From the NCBI GenBank assembly GCA_963753165.1, contig CAVWBP010000012.1, positions 53,784 to 117,783 of the forward strand: 64,000 bases of DNA, in the 5' to 3' direction. The position numbers and the translations under genes were made by a program. The notes beneath the pieces are model-generated. The model was not told where the DNA came from, ran no database searches, and saw only the letters and a list, made by a program, of their open reading frames with translations. Positions within the stretch are counted from its first letter, which is position 1; every line of letters starts with the position of its first letter. Shown here one piece after another: positions 22,206 through 31,062 of the stretch. Source of the DNA: JAKLQR01 sp963753165. GTDB taxonomy: Bacteria; Nitrospirota; Thermodesulfovibrionia; Thermodesulfovibrionales; SM23-35.

Positions 22206-24885
22206 ATGAAGAACAGAAAACCATTCGTTTTTATCGCAGGAATTCTCGCCCTCCTGTTTCTCTTCGGCGGCACGTTAATTTCGGTCTACACCGACTGGCT
22301 TTTTTTCAGCGATCTGGATTATCAGAGTATTTTCACAAAAATCCTCTCCACACAACTTCTTCTCGGTTTCACGTTCGGACTGTTCTCCCTTGTGTTCATT
22401 ATGATAAACCTCTTCTTTGCAAACAGGGCCCATTTCGCTCCTATCGAGCTTTTCTTTGACGGGCAGACACAAATCTCGCTGAATATTGCGATGCTTGCAA
22501 AATGGGTGAAACCCATAACTGCCATTCTCGGAATCCTCGCAGGCTTGTATATCGGGCTGCTCGGAAGCTCTCTCTGGAATGAATTCCTGCTCTTCCAGAA
22601 CCGTCTGAGCGTAGGCATGAGCGATCCGTTCTTCAATCAGGATGTTGGGTTCTATCTTTTTGTTGTCCCGTGGCTCGAAATTATCAGGAATCTCATAACC
22701 CTTCTCATTTTCATAACCCTTTTCCTTGTACTGATTAATTATTTTCTGAGGGGAGGCATAACGGTTCAGGAGAAAAACATCTCCATCGACAAACGGGTGA
22801 GAATCCATGCGAGTTTTCTTGGCGGACTGTTTATCATTAACATTGCCTTCGGGTTGTATCTTGATCAGTTTCAGCTCCTCCTGTCTCCGCAGGGCATCAT
22901 CTTTGGAGCCGGATATGCGGACGTGTATGCGAGAATGTATGTCCTGCGCGTCCTCATAGTCCTCACGGTTCTGAGCGGGGTGCTTTTTATTGCCGGCGCC
23001 TTCAGGGGGTCCCGGAAAATAATGATTGCGCCGCTGGGGCTGACCGCGCTTGTCTACGTGATAGGCCTTCTGATATATCCTGCATTGCTTCAGAGTCTCA
23101 AGGTTACGCCGAACGAACTCGTGCTCGAGAGACCGTTCATAGAAAATCATATCCGGTTCACAAGGTTCGGATATGACCTCGACAGGATAACGGTAAGTCC
23201 GTTCGACGTCTCTTATAGCCTGACTTCAAAGGACCTCGAAAAAAACAATGCAACCATCAAGAATATACGGCTGTGGGATGATGCGCCGACCCAGAGGACA
23301 TACAGCCAGCTCCAGCAGATCAGGACCTATTACAGTTTTAAGGATGTGGACAATGACCGGTACAGGGTCAATGGCGAGTATATGCAGGTAATGTTGTCCC
23401 CGAGGGAGCTCTCACATGACGACCTGCCCAGCAGGTCCTGGATCAATGAAAAACTTGTGTTCACCCACGGGTTCGGTATCTCCATGGGACCTGTGAGCAG
23501 AATTTCGAAAGAGGGGCTGCCCGAATTTATCATCAAAGACATCCCCCCTGTTTCTTCTTCGGATATCACCGTAACGAGACCTGAAATTTATTTCGGTGAA
23601 CTCTCCAGCGATTATATCGTGATAAAAACCAAAGTCCCTGAGTTCAATTACCCGACTTCGGAAGGAAATGTCTATACCTCATACGAAGGGAAAGGCGGCG
23701 TAGAATTATCATCGGTACTTGAGAAAGGCGGCCTTCGCAGTGAAATTCCAGACGGAAAAACTCCTTCTTTCCTCTGATATTACTCCCACGAGCAGGATTC
23801 TCTTCTACAGAAACATCATAGAAAGGGCGCGGAAAATTGCCCCTTTTCTTCTGTATGATCAGGACCCGTATATTGTGGTCGCTGACGACGGCAGGCTGCT
23901 CTGGATTATTGATGCCTATACCACCTCAACCAGGGTTCCCTACTCGAATCCGCTCAATAATAAAATCAACTACATCCGGAATTCGGTGAAAGTTGTCGTT
24001 GATGCGTATAACGGCACCGTTCAGTTCTATATCAGCGACCCCAACGATGTGATCATGAAGGTATACAACACCATGTTCCCGAAGCTCTTTCTTCCGCTGT
24101 CAGCAATGGATGATGATTTAAGGAAGCATATCAGGTATCCGAGGGAGTTCATTCAGATCCAGGCAAAGATGTTCTCCACATACCACATGACCGATCCCAA
24201 GGTTTTCTACAACAAGGAGGATTTGTGGGAAATCCCTTCCTATGGCGAGGAGCCTATAGAGCCTTATTATACGATCATGAAACTGCCGGAGGAGAAACAA
24301 GAGGAATATATCCTCCTGCTTCCCTATACCCCTTCCAAAAGAGATAACCTGGCCGCATGGATTGCAGGGAGATGTGATGAGCCCCATTACGGAAATCTCA
24401 TAGTATATACGTTCCCCAGGGACAGACTCGTGTTCGGCCCGAGACAGATCGATGCCCGGATCGATCAGGATTCCTACATATCACAGCAGCTTACCCTCTG
24501 GGGACAACGCGGGTCGAAGGTTATCCGGGGGAGCCTCCTCATAATCCCTATCGAGACCTCCCTCCTCTATGTGCAGCCTCTGTACCTCGCTGCGGAAGAC
24601 AAGGGCGGATTGCCGGAACTCAGACGGGTCATCCTCGCGTTCGAAAACAACGTAGTCATGGAAGAGAACCTTGAACTCGGTCTCCAGCAGCTCTTTGGGG
24701 GAAGGCTTGGCTCTTCTCTCAGGGCAAAGGAGACAGGAGATGAGAAGACTCCTCTTGACCAGCTTGCCAAAGAGGCTGCGAAGACTTATGAAAGGCTCAA
24801 CGAACAGATACGGCAGGGGAACTGGGCAGGCTATGGGGAAGAACTGAAAAAACTCGGGCAGATACTCCAGAAAATGACCCGGTGA
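22206..24885 (+). CDS. UPF0182 family membrane protein (one frameshift near 23738)
   Basis: A strong Shine-Dalgarno (AGGAGGT) precedes the ATG at 22206. The N-terminal third has seven hydrophobic segments and the rest is a large extracytoplasmic part. The family phrases VTPNELVLERPFIENHI, DDAPTQRTYSQLQQIRTYY and ITVTRPEIYFGE are visible. After ELSSVL (about 23738) the reading moves one base forward to continue RKAAFAVKFQTEKLLLSSD, YDQDPYIVVADDGRLLWIID and the C-terminal region to 24885. The joined length is about 892 residues, normal for the family. The function is unknown. The C-terminal EKTPLDQLAKEAAKTYERL is a helical tail. Confidence 0.9.
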
Positions 24886-24976
24886 ACAGGATGAGCCGGC
24901 GTGAGAATGACGTGTGTTCGCTCACTGAAAATTCTAAGATACTATGTGCTAAAACAATCATCCAGGGAGGGATGAG

Positions 24977-25510
24977 ATGGCCGATCTGAAAGACCGCATT
25001 TTCCGTGCCGCCAAATTAGATGCACAGCTTTATGAAGAAGTTGAAGCCGATCCCGGTGCGTTAAGGCAGGCTATGCTGGTTGTCGTGCTTTCCAGCGTTG
25101 CTGCAGGTATCGGGACATTCCGGTACGGTGGGTTGAGCGGCATGCTTCTCGGTACGGTCGGCGCCCTTATCGGTTGGTTTATCTGGGCATATCTCACCTA
25201 TTTTATCGGAACCAGGCTCCTCCCGGAGCAACAGACCCGCGCAACTCCCGGTGAGTTGCTCCGCACTGTCGGGTTTTCAAGCTCGCCCGGTATAATCCGG
25301 GTGTTCGGTATCATCCCCGGAGTCACAGAGATTGTCACGTTTGGCGCATCCATATGGATGCTCATCGCCATGGTCATTGCAGTGAGGCAGGCACTGGATT
25401 ATAGAAGCACATTCCGGGCTGTGGGGGTATGCATAATCGGCTGGATAATCCAGATACTCTTCATTGCGCTGATGTTCTTTCTGTTCGGGTTAAGGTTAAG
25501 CTCTTTTTAG
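24977..25510 (+). CDS. YIP1-family membrane protein
   Basis: The 177-residue protein has four or five hydrophobic segments and the Yip1-like features ADPGALRQAMLVVVLSSVAAGIG and LLRTVGFSSSPGIIRVFGIIPG. Bacterial YIP1-domain proteins are common integral membrane proteins of unknown function. CAGGGAGGGATGAG precedes the ATG. It stands alone between UPF0182 and a convergent small membrane protein gene. Confidence 0.8.
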   Translation: MADLKDRIFRAAKLDAQLYEEVEADPGALRQAMLVVVLSSVAAGIGTFRYGGLSGMLLGTVGALIGWFIWAYLTYFIGTRLLPEQQTRATPGELLRTVGFSSSPGIIRVFGIIPGVTEIVTFGASIWMLIAMVIAVRQALDYRSTFRAVGVCIIGWIIQILFIALMFFLFGLRLSSF

Positions 25511-25532
25511 TCTTTTGGGAAAAAGACTGTTT

Positions 25533-25925
25533 CTACAATGAACTGAGCAATAAGTCGGCTGCAATGGCAAGAACGGACAACAGGAATATAATGGCGTAGT
25601 TGATGTCTTCAAGAGAGTACTTCACCGAAGAGAGGAGATACAGGACAACCTCCCTGTCTTTCTCTGTCAAACAGGCGTTTACTTTCAGTTTTTCAATGAG
25701 CTGAAATTCCTCGATCGCTTTTTTCCTTTTCAGGGTAATGAGGTACCTGTAGAGAAAAAAGAAGAAATAACCGATTGTCCCTGTATACCAGACAGGCCTT
25801 ATCCATCCAGGCTCTACGCGTTGAATCACGATTATCGTCCTGAAGGCAATAGCCGAAATCAGGCCGAGGATGAAGAAGCTGTAAATAATATATTTGGGAA
25901 CAATATGGATTGTGTTCTTTTCCAT
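25533..25925 (-). CDS. Hypothetical membrane protein
   Basis: The 130-residue protein has three hydrophobic segments: YSFFILGLISAIAF, IGYFFFFLYRYLI and YAIIFLLSVLAIAADLLL. Between the second and third is a charged stretch containing LTEKDREVVLYLLSS. I do not recognise the family. The hydrophobic layout and normal codon use support a real gene; it is convergent with the YIP1 gene. Confidence 0.6.
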   Translation of the reverse strand: MEKNTIHIVPKYIIYSFFILGLISAIAFRTIIVIQRVEPGWIRPVWYTGTIGYFFFFLYRYLITLKRKKAIEEFQLIEKLKVNACLTEKDREVVLYLLSSVKYSLEDINYAIIFLLSVLAIAADLLLSSL

Positions 25926-25962
25926 GAGCCAGATTCTATTATACCGCCATCCCTTATCAAAA

Positions 25963-26107
25963 AGAGTCTGTTTATAAAGTGCGATTCCGATAAAAATTCG
26001 TCATTCTCGCGAAGGCGGGAATCCAGTATTATCATCCCGAAAGCTTTCGGGACTGGATCCCCGGTCAAGCCGGAGGATGACAAACCCTGCGTTTATAAAC
26101 AGACTCT
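25963..26107. repeat. 145-bp interspersed element with 16-bp terminal inverted repeats
   Basis: AGAGTCTGTTTATAAA (25963-25978) is the exact inverse of TTTATAAACAGACTCT (26092-26107). Inside is GTCATTCTCGCGAAGGCGGGAATCCAG and a matching ACTGGATCC...GATGAC, the palindromic layout of dispersed intergenic repeats. The 3' end of the next minus-strand gene begins 6 bases away. A diverged relative lies at 47389-47485. Confidence 0.75.
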
Positions 26108-26113
26108 AAAAAA

Positions 26114-26613
26114 TCATCTCAGGACAACAATATACCAGACGAGCAGGAACAGGCTGCCCCACCATCCAAGGACCGAGACGACAAAACTCACCGCAATCTT
26201 TTTCTGCATGTCAGAAGGGAGTAGTTCCCGTGCTTTCCCCTCTTTCTCTCTCCGCAGGAGGCGCGGGACTTATCCGGAAAGAGAGGAATGCTCCGTTCAA
26301 TACCAGCACTGACCGCAAGGAAGGCATGGATAGGCGCAACGCCTGTGAATTCGACATTCCTGTACGTGATCACACCCCCCAGGATTGCCAAAAACATGCC
26401 TGCCCAGATGAGCGGTTTTGTGATCTTGTGGGTGCGTATCGTTGCCTCTGTCCAGTAGGGGGATTTCCTTCCCAAAAAACCGTGGAGATCGATAACGGTG
26501 ACTGCTCCCAGCCCGATGATAAAGCCTGCGATGAAAAGAAAAATACCGAGGATGTCGTTCCAGGAAAAACTCTTGTAGCTCCAGATGCCTAAAAAATAGA
26601 ATAGCTCTTGCAT
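26114..26613 (-). CDS. Hypothetical membrane protein, frameshifted
   Basis: From the ATG at 26613 the frame gives two or three membrane segments (ILGIFLFIAGFIIGLGAVTVI, ITKPLIWAGMFLAILGGVITY). It then loses coherence after AFLAVSA (about 26310). Moving one base forward continues VLVLNGAFLSFRIS, and one more base forward near 26270 gives PRLLRREKEGKARELLPSDM and a last membrane helix (AVSFVVSVLGWWGSLFLLVWY) ending in a stop at 26114-26116. The reconstructed protein is about 165 residues. I do not recognise the family. Confidence 0.55.
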
Positions 26614-26681
26614 GTCCTAATTGTAATTATATCATGTCCCGGAATGTATCCCTAGCACGTATCGTCACAAAAGGGGAAAGG

Positions 26682-27404
26682 CTATTTTTTGCCTCCGTAC
26701 ATGGCAAATATTCCATATTTATAAAAGCAGTCGACATCCCTGAACCCGATAGATTTCAGCGCGTTGAGCTGATCATTCAGGGTGTCAGGCTTATTGTCCG
26801 TATTGTCCTTATACCTTCTGACAATATCATCATAGTAATTGCCCTGAAGGTGCAAAGAGAGTTTCTTTTCCTCGATCCATTCTCTCCACAACGACATATA
26901 CCATTGTTCCAGGGCATCTATTGGAGAAAGGACCACGTCGATATTTACAAAAAAACCCGCGGGGTTCAGATACGCATAAATCTTGTTGAAGAGAGATTGT
27001 TTCTCATCCATTGTCAGATGGTGAATTGCGAATGACGAGATAATAAAATCGAAATTTCGTCCCGGAATCTCATTGCCTAAAATCTCCTGAAAACTTGCGC
27101 GGATATAGCGCAGGTTTTTGAATGCTTTCAGGCGTTCTCTGGCATTATTCAACATGTCTTCGGAACCGTCAATCAGGATGGCTGACACCGAACTGTCGAT
27201 CTTCAGGATTTCGTGTGTAAGAATACCGTCTCCACACCCGAGGTCCAGCATTGCTTTGGGCAGACCGTCATTTAGAAAATTTCTGTAAAAAGACTGGAGT
27301 ATAGCAAGAAGCCTTCTTCGTTCCATTATGTAAACTTCGGCGTTGTCCCTGTACTCCCGGGAAAATTCAGCGTCTGCCCACCGGGAGGCATCAAATTCGG
27401 TCAT
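26682..27404 (-). CDS. Class I SAM-dependent methyltransferase
   Basis: The 240-residue protein has motif I AMLDLGCGDGILTHEIL, the acidic residue after beta-2 in AILIDGSEDM, and the later motif FDFIISSFAIHHLTMDEKQ, followed by LNPAGFFVNIDVV. It belongs to the broad UbiE/YcgJ-like methyltransferases; the substrate is unknown. It lies on the same strand as the truncated methyltransferase upstream, with 28 bases between them, so both could be read from the same leader. Confidence 0.85.
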   Translation of the reverse strand: MTEFDASRWADAEFSREYRDNAEVYIMERRRLLAILQSFYRNFLNDGLPKAMLDLGCGDGILTHEILKIDSSVSAILIDGSEDMLNNARERLKAFKNLRYIRASFQEILGNEIPGRNFDFIISSFAIHHLTMDEKQSLFNKIYAYLNPAGFFVNIDVVLSPIDALEQWYMSLWREWIEEKKLSLHLQGNYYDDIVRRYKDNTDNKPDTLNDQLNALKSIGFRDVDCFYKYGIFAMYGGKK

Positions 27405-27432
27405 AATTTTTACCCCTGATCATAATTTTATT

Positions 27433-27735
27433 CTATTCAAAAAGTGTTTTTCTTACTTCACTGCAAACGCGAAGAGTCTCCGGAACCCGAAGCCTGATAT
27501 TCTGTAAATCTCCGGAGACTGTTCCTGCCTTCTCAAGCATTTCATGGGACGGATCTATCCCTGTCACAAAACCTTTTGATGCAAGACGTGCGAGCGCGAC
27601 GGTGAGTTTGCCCGTGCCGCATCCTATGTCAAGTATTGAATCAGTATCCCTTACCTTTGCCATAGTGATAAGCTCGTTCCCTGCGTCAACCTGCGGACTT
27701 TTTACCTCATCATATTTCTCTGCGTCCCATCTCAT
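27433..27735 (-). CDS. Truncated SAM-dependent methyltransferase
   Basis: The ATG at 27735 (MRWDAEKYDEVKSPQ) follows GGAGG at a good distance. The 100-residue product keeps the N-terminal helix and motif I (ILDIGCGTGKLTVALARLA) and post-I (GIDPSHEMLEKA), then ends in sequence with no methyltransferase features. A full-length relative would be about 200-270 residues, so the C-terminal half is missing. The gene is directly preceded by a hairpin-rich leader with a terminator. Confidence 0.65.
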   Translation of the reverse strand: MRWDAEKYDEVKSPQVDAGNELITMAKVRDTDSILDIGCGTGKLTVALARLASKGFVTGIDPSHEMLEKAGTVSGDLQNIRLRVPETLRVCSEVRKTLFE

Positions 27736-27756
27736 GCCGCACCTCCAAAATAAAAA

Positions 27757-27854
27757 GGCCACGGGGTTTATTCCGTGGCCTTCAGGTTTTCTTATTTAAT
27801 CCGACTAACCCGCTAAGAGAAATCCTCCCCGGCCACGGCAGAGACATGCCATGG
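27757..27854 (-). promoter_or_regulatory. Candidate attenuator or riboswitch leader with mutually exclusive hairpins
   Basis: Read on the minus strand, four 8-base segments can pair in alternative ways. Segment 0 is CCATGGCA (27847-27854), 1 is TGCCGTGGCC (27831-27840), 2 is GGCCACGG (27773-27780) and 3 is CCGTGGCC (27757-27764). 0 pairs with 1, 1 pairs perfectly with 2, and 2 pairs perfectly with 3. The 2:3 hairpin is followed by TTTTTATTTT and is an intrinsic terminator. It ends just before the Shine-Dalgarno of the truncated methyltransferase gene. This is the logic of transcription attenuation. The ligand or signal is unknown, and I do not match it to a named riboswitch class. Confidence 0.6.
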
Positions 27855-27899
27855 ATTCCAAAGAAGTCGTTTTCCTATAAGTGAATTGTTGTCGAACAT
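27813..27899 (-). CDS. Possible 28-codon leader peptide
   Basis: An ATG at 27899 lies about 6 bases after the -10 box, so the transcript may begin at or next to this codon. The frame runs 28 codons to a TAG at 27813-27815 and covers segments 0 and 1 of the attenuator. It contains two tryptophan codons (LLWNPWH), and segment 0 contains one of them. It may be a translated leader, or chance coding over a structured RNA. Confidence 0.3.
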   Translation of the reverse strand: MFDNNSLIGKRLLWNPWHVSAVAGEDFS

Positions 27900-27904
27900 A
27901 GATT

Positions 27905-27933
27905 AAAATATACCTGTTTCATAATTTTGTCAA
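27905..27933 (-). promoter_or_regulatory. Sigma-70 promoter of the attenuator leader
   Basis: Minus strand: perfect TTGACA (27928-27933), 17-base spacer, TATTTT (27905-27910). It would start a leader of about 160 nt that ends at the truncated methyltransferase gene. Confidence 0.7.
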
Positions 27934-28224
27934 ATAGGAATATTTTTTGGCGCAGGCAAAGATATATGATGTCTTTCAGCCTCGAATCCTAAAAAACAAG
28001 AACGCAGGCAGTGCAATCGCTATTGCTGAAATTTTATCTGCACAAAAATCAATTTTCATGAAATAGAGATTTTATCTTCTCTATGCGTGCAAAGAAACAT
28101 ATTGAGCCTATGACGAAAAATTGTAATGATCAGAAACAGCGAAGAATTTCTTGCTTGAGACACTGTACCGAAAGATGGGATGTGTCCCGAATGGCGCTAT
28201 GACGGCATGGGACAGGAACAGATA

Positions 28225-28578
28225 TTAGTGGTAGAAAGACCCTTCCTGACCGCTTTCCTTTTCTCCTTGGACCCTGACCGTTTTCTCTATATTCTTTACA
28301 ATACCTTTCGCTTCTGCCTCTGATAATCCTTCGCCTTCCATGCAATGAGCAAACTGATTTGCTACTCTTGTAATCTGCAACTGACTGACTTCTACTGATG
28401 AATAAGCTAACTTAAGCGCATGAGAATACTGATTGGATAATGCAGCACATGACTCAGGAACCGGCGGTAAATTTTCCGGAGGTATTTCTTCTTTCTTAAA
28501 AAAGTCACACCCAAAGGAAACCATCCCCAGAATAACAATTACACTGGCAATCGTGATAAAGAATATTATTCTTTGCAT
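28225..28578 (-). CDS. Hypothetical lipoprotein
   Basis: The 117-residue protein starts at MQRIIFF (ATG 28578); an upstream ATG at 28605 is less likely. A hydrophobic segment (IIFFITIASVIVILGMVSFGC) ends at a cysteine with a loose lipobox (SFGC), then EEIPPENLPPVPES suggests a linker. The remaining helical part contains two cysteines and no motif I recognise. About 370 bases upstream (28606-28980) hold hairpins but no gene. Confidence 0.55.
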   Translation of the reverse strand: MQRIIFFITIASVIVILGMVSFGCDFFKKEEIPPENLPPVPESCAALSNQYSHALKLAYSSVEVSQLQITRVANQFAHCMEGEGLSEAEAKGIVKNIEKTVRVQGEKESGQEGSFYH

Positions 28579-28720
28579 TTGTTTTGTATGCTTTATGTAT
28601 ATCACGGAACGAATAAATTATCAATAAGAAGGTACCTTGAAGATTATCTTAAGAATTTTCTGCAGAAACTTTGAGTGATAATACTATTGACTTAATAATA
28701 TTGTATCTGATAAAAGAATC

Positions 28721-28750
28721 GGGCCCGTGGTTCTTATGAACCACAGGCCC
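28721..28750. other. Strong GC hairpin between divergent genes
   Basis: GGGCCCGTGGTTC TTAT GAACCACAGGCCC forms a nearly perfect stem. A second weaker stem followed by seven Ts (GAGG..CCTC, 28772-28792) lies just downstream on the plus strand. Together they look like transcription stop signals, although neither flanking gene reads into them. Nothing else is recognisable in 28579-29053. Confidence 0.45.
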
Positions 28751-29053
28751 TTTGGTTAAGTTTCCGCAACCGAGGACTCAGCCTCTTTTTTTAAATTACT
28801 GTATGGCTCTATGAAAGTCAAGAGTCAAATGAATTGTGTCAAGCCACTTTCACCTATATGAAGAAAAAGAAGAGCTCTCCGCCTTCCACTCACTCCCTGA
28901 ATGTTACCTGCAGAAGAAGTTCCAAAAGGCTTATAATATGGATATCGATAGTGAAAGGAGAGGGCCGCAACCCAGGCGGCATATCGGTGCTTGAAAAACA
29001 AGGATGGCCTGATCAGGTCCATTCATATTGATCCACATTTTGAAGGAGACTTT

Positions 29054-29905
29054 ATGAGGAAACGAATCTTAGGAGTTATGCTGCTGATTTTGTGCGTAGT
29101 TCCGTTGCATCAGGTTCTGGCGGCCGGCGACCCCAACGATATGGCCGGAAGCAAGGACCCGGACCTGTTCAGCCGAATGCCCGGTTTTTATATCTACAAT
29201 TATCAGGAACTGGATTTTAACCGCTACGACTTTCCGGCAGGTCCCGGCAAGACCAAGGCGATGGAAGGGCGTCATTACCATGTGGACTACTATGCCAACG
29301 AGGGGATAAAGCTCCCCAGCGGCCTGCAGGTTACCCGAAACTATGTGAATGCTGCCAAGGCCGTCGGCGGCACAACCGTCTATGAATTTGAAGACGGCGG
29401 CATCTATTATGTCACCCTGAAGGTGGTCAAAAATAATGCCGAGGTCTGGGCATTGGTGCAGGGAGCCAGCAACGGCATGTATCAGGTCAATATCATCGAA
29501 AAACAGTTGATGCACCAGGATGTGGTGGCCAATGCCGAAAGCCTGGCCGGCAGCATCGAGGAAACCGGCAAGGCCGCTGTCTACGGGATTTATTTCGACA
29601 CCGGCAAGTCTGAGATCAAGCCGGAATCGGAATCCACCATCAGTGAGATCGTCAAGCTGCTCAAGGCCAATGAAAAGCTCAGGCTCTACGTGGTCGGCCA
29701 TACCGACAATGTTGGCGGTTTCGATTCCAACGTCAAGTTGTCCCAGGCCCGGTCTGCTGCAGTGGTCACCGCCCTGGTCAACAAACACGGGATTGCCGCC
29801 GTCCGACTGATCCCCTTCGGAGCAGGCCCTACAGCGCCGGTGGCATCCAACAAGAGCGAGGAAGGACGGGCCAAAAACCGCCGGGTAGATCTGGTGGCCC
29901 AGTAA
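29054..29905 (+). CDS. OmpA-family outer membrane protein
   Basis: The start is taken at ATG 29054 (MRKRILGVM) after GAAGGAGAC. The 283-residue protein has a signal peptide ending near VLAAG, an N-terminal part of about 150 residues with no clear family, and a C-terminal OmpA peptidoglycan-binding domain at about 180-283. That domain contains IYFDTGKSEIKPESES, VVGHTDNVGG, LSQARSAAVV and the C-terminal NRRVDLV. The codons are more G/C-rich at third positions than in neighbouring genes, which may point to transfer. Confidence 0.9.
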   Translation: MRKRILGVMLLILCVVPLHQVLAAGDPNDMAGSKDPDLFSRMPGFYIYNYQELDFNRYDFPAGPGKTKAMEGRHYHVDYYANEGIKLPSGLQVTRNYVNAAKAVGGTTVYEFEDGGIYYVTLKVVKNNAEVWALVQGASNGMYQVNIIEKQLMHQDVVANAESLAGSIEETGKAAVYGIYFDTGKSEIKPESESTISEIVKLLKANEKLRLYVVGHTDNVGGFDSNVKLSQARSAAVVTALVNKHGIAAVRLIPFGAGPTAPVASNKSEEGRAKNRRVDLVAQ

Positions 29906-30075
29906 TGCGCCCGGCCCGATGACGCTATAGACTACAAGGAGTAATCTGCGTTAGCAGACCTGCGCTTCACTGTCTTTGATGAGATCGGGATGTCTGTCGA
30001 ATACCATAGTAGCGGGACCAGGGCATTTATCAGTTGCGGATGAGCGTTTGATAGTGGAAAATCTGTTTGTCCGGG

Positions 30076-31062
30076 TTAGTACAAATGGCAGGAGATGAGC
30101 CTTCCGGATATTTCTCTCAACCCGGGAACGACTTTATCACATGGCTCGAATTTTTTCGGGCACCGGGGATGGAACGGGCATCCGGAAGGGATATCTATCG
30201 GGCTCGGCACGTCGGCGTCAAGGCGATGAGTCATCTTCTCAGCCTCTGATGAGCCTGAGAAGCCATACTCCTCGCCGCGCACCCTGAGCTTTGGGGCGGA
30301 AGAGAGCAGCAGGTTCGTATACGGATGCATTGGTTTTCTGAACAGTTCCTCAGTCTTTGCATGCTCAACGATTTTCCCGAGATACATCACCGCGATCTCA
30401 TCACTGAAGTACTGGACCACCCGAAGGTCGTGGCTGATAAAGAGGAAGGAAATGCCCGACTGTTTCTGGAGCTGCTGGAGGATATTCAGTATCTGTGCCT
30501 GAATGGATACGTCAAGTGCGGAGAGCGGTTCATCGGCAACGATCAGCTTCGGAGATACGGCAAGCGCCCGCGCGATGCATATCCGCTGCCTCTGTCCGCC
30601 GCTGAATTCGTGGGGATAGCGGTTGAGGACATCGTCATCGAGACCGACGCTCCGGAGGAGTTCCGTAACTTTGTCCCTGATTTCGGACCTTTTCACAATA
30701 TGATGAACCTTTAATGGTTCAGAGACGGTGTCCAGAACGGTCATCCTCGGGTTCAGCGAGGCAAAGGGATCCTGGAAGATTATCTGGACCGACTTTCTGA
30801 AGGCTTTTAAAGAATCTTTTTTCAGCTCCTGTATTTCCCTGCCCTGAAAGGAGATATTCCCTGAAGTGGGAGGCAATAACCGGAGGATAAGCCGGGCCAC
30901 AGTAGACTTTCCCGATCCGCTTTCGCCAACAAGGGCAAATACTTTCCCCTCGTTCACTGAGAAGGTTATTCCGTCGACAGCCCTAAGCAGTTCCTGCTCA
31001 GCAAAAAGCTTCCTTTTGACCGGGAAATATTTCTTAAGGTCAACAATATCTAGGAAGCCCAC
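30076..31062 (-). CDS. Oligopeptide/dipeptide ABC transporter ATP-binding protein (OppF-like)
   Basis: The start is taken at GTG 31062 (VGFLDIVDLKKYFPV) after GAGGAG, overlapping the end of the OppD-like gene. The ATPase carries Walker A GESGSGKST, Q-loop FQDPFASLNPR, signature FSGGQRQR, Walker B LIVADEPLSALD and the H-loop histidine in FISHDLRVV. A C-terminal Opp-type extension has the cysteine-rich CPFHPRCPKKFEPC (iron-sulfur-like motif known in this family). No permease or binding-protein gene is in the window. Confidence 0.92.
   Translation of the reverse strand: MGFLDIVDLKKYFPVKRKLFAEQELLRAVDGITFSVNEGKVFALVGESGSGKSTVARLILRLLPPTSGNISFQGREIQELKKDSLKAFRKSVQIIFQDPFASLNPRMTVLDTVSEPLKVHHIVKRSEIRDKVTELLRSVGLDDDVLNRYPHEFSGGQRQRICIARALAVSPKLIVADEPLSALDVSIQAQILNILQQLQKQSGISFLFISHDLRVVQYFSDEIAVMYLGKIVEHAKTEELFRKPMHPYTNLLLSSAPKLRVRGEEYGFSGSSEAEKMTHRLDADVPSPIDIPSGCPFHPRCPKKFEPCDKVVPGLREISGRLISCHLY

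Noticed and set aside
26634..27035. 133-codon plus-strand frame
   Set aside because: It lies antisense to the conserved methyltransferase at 26682-27404, whose motifs are clear.
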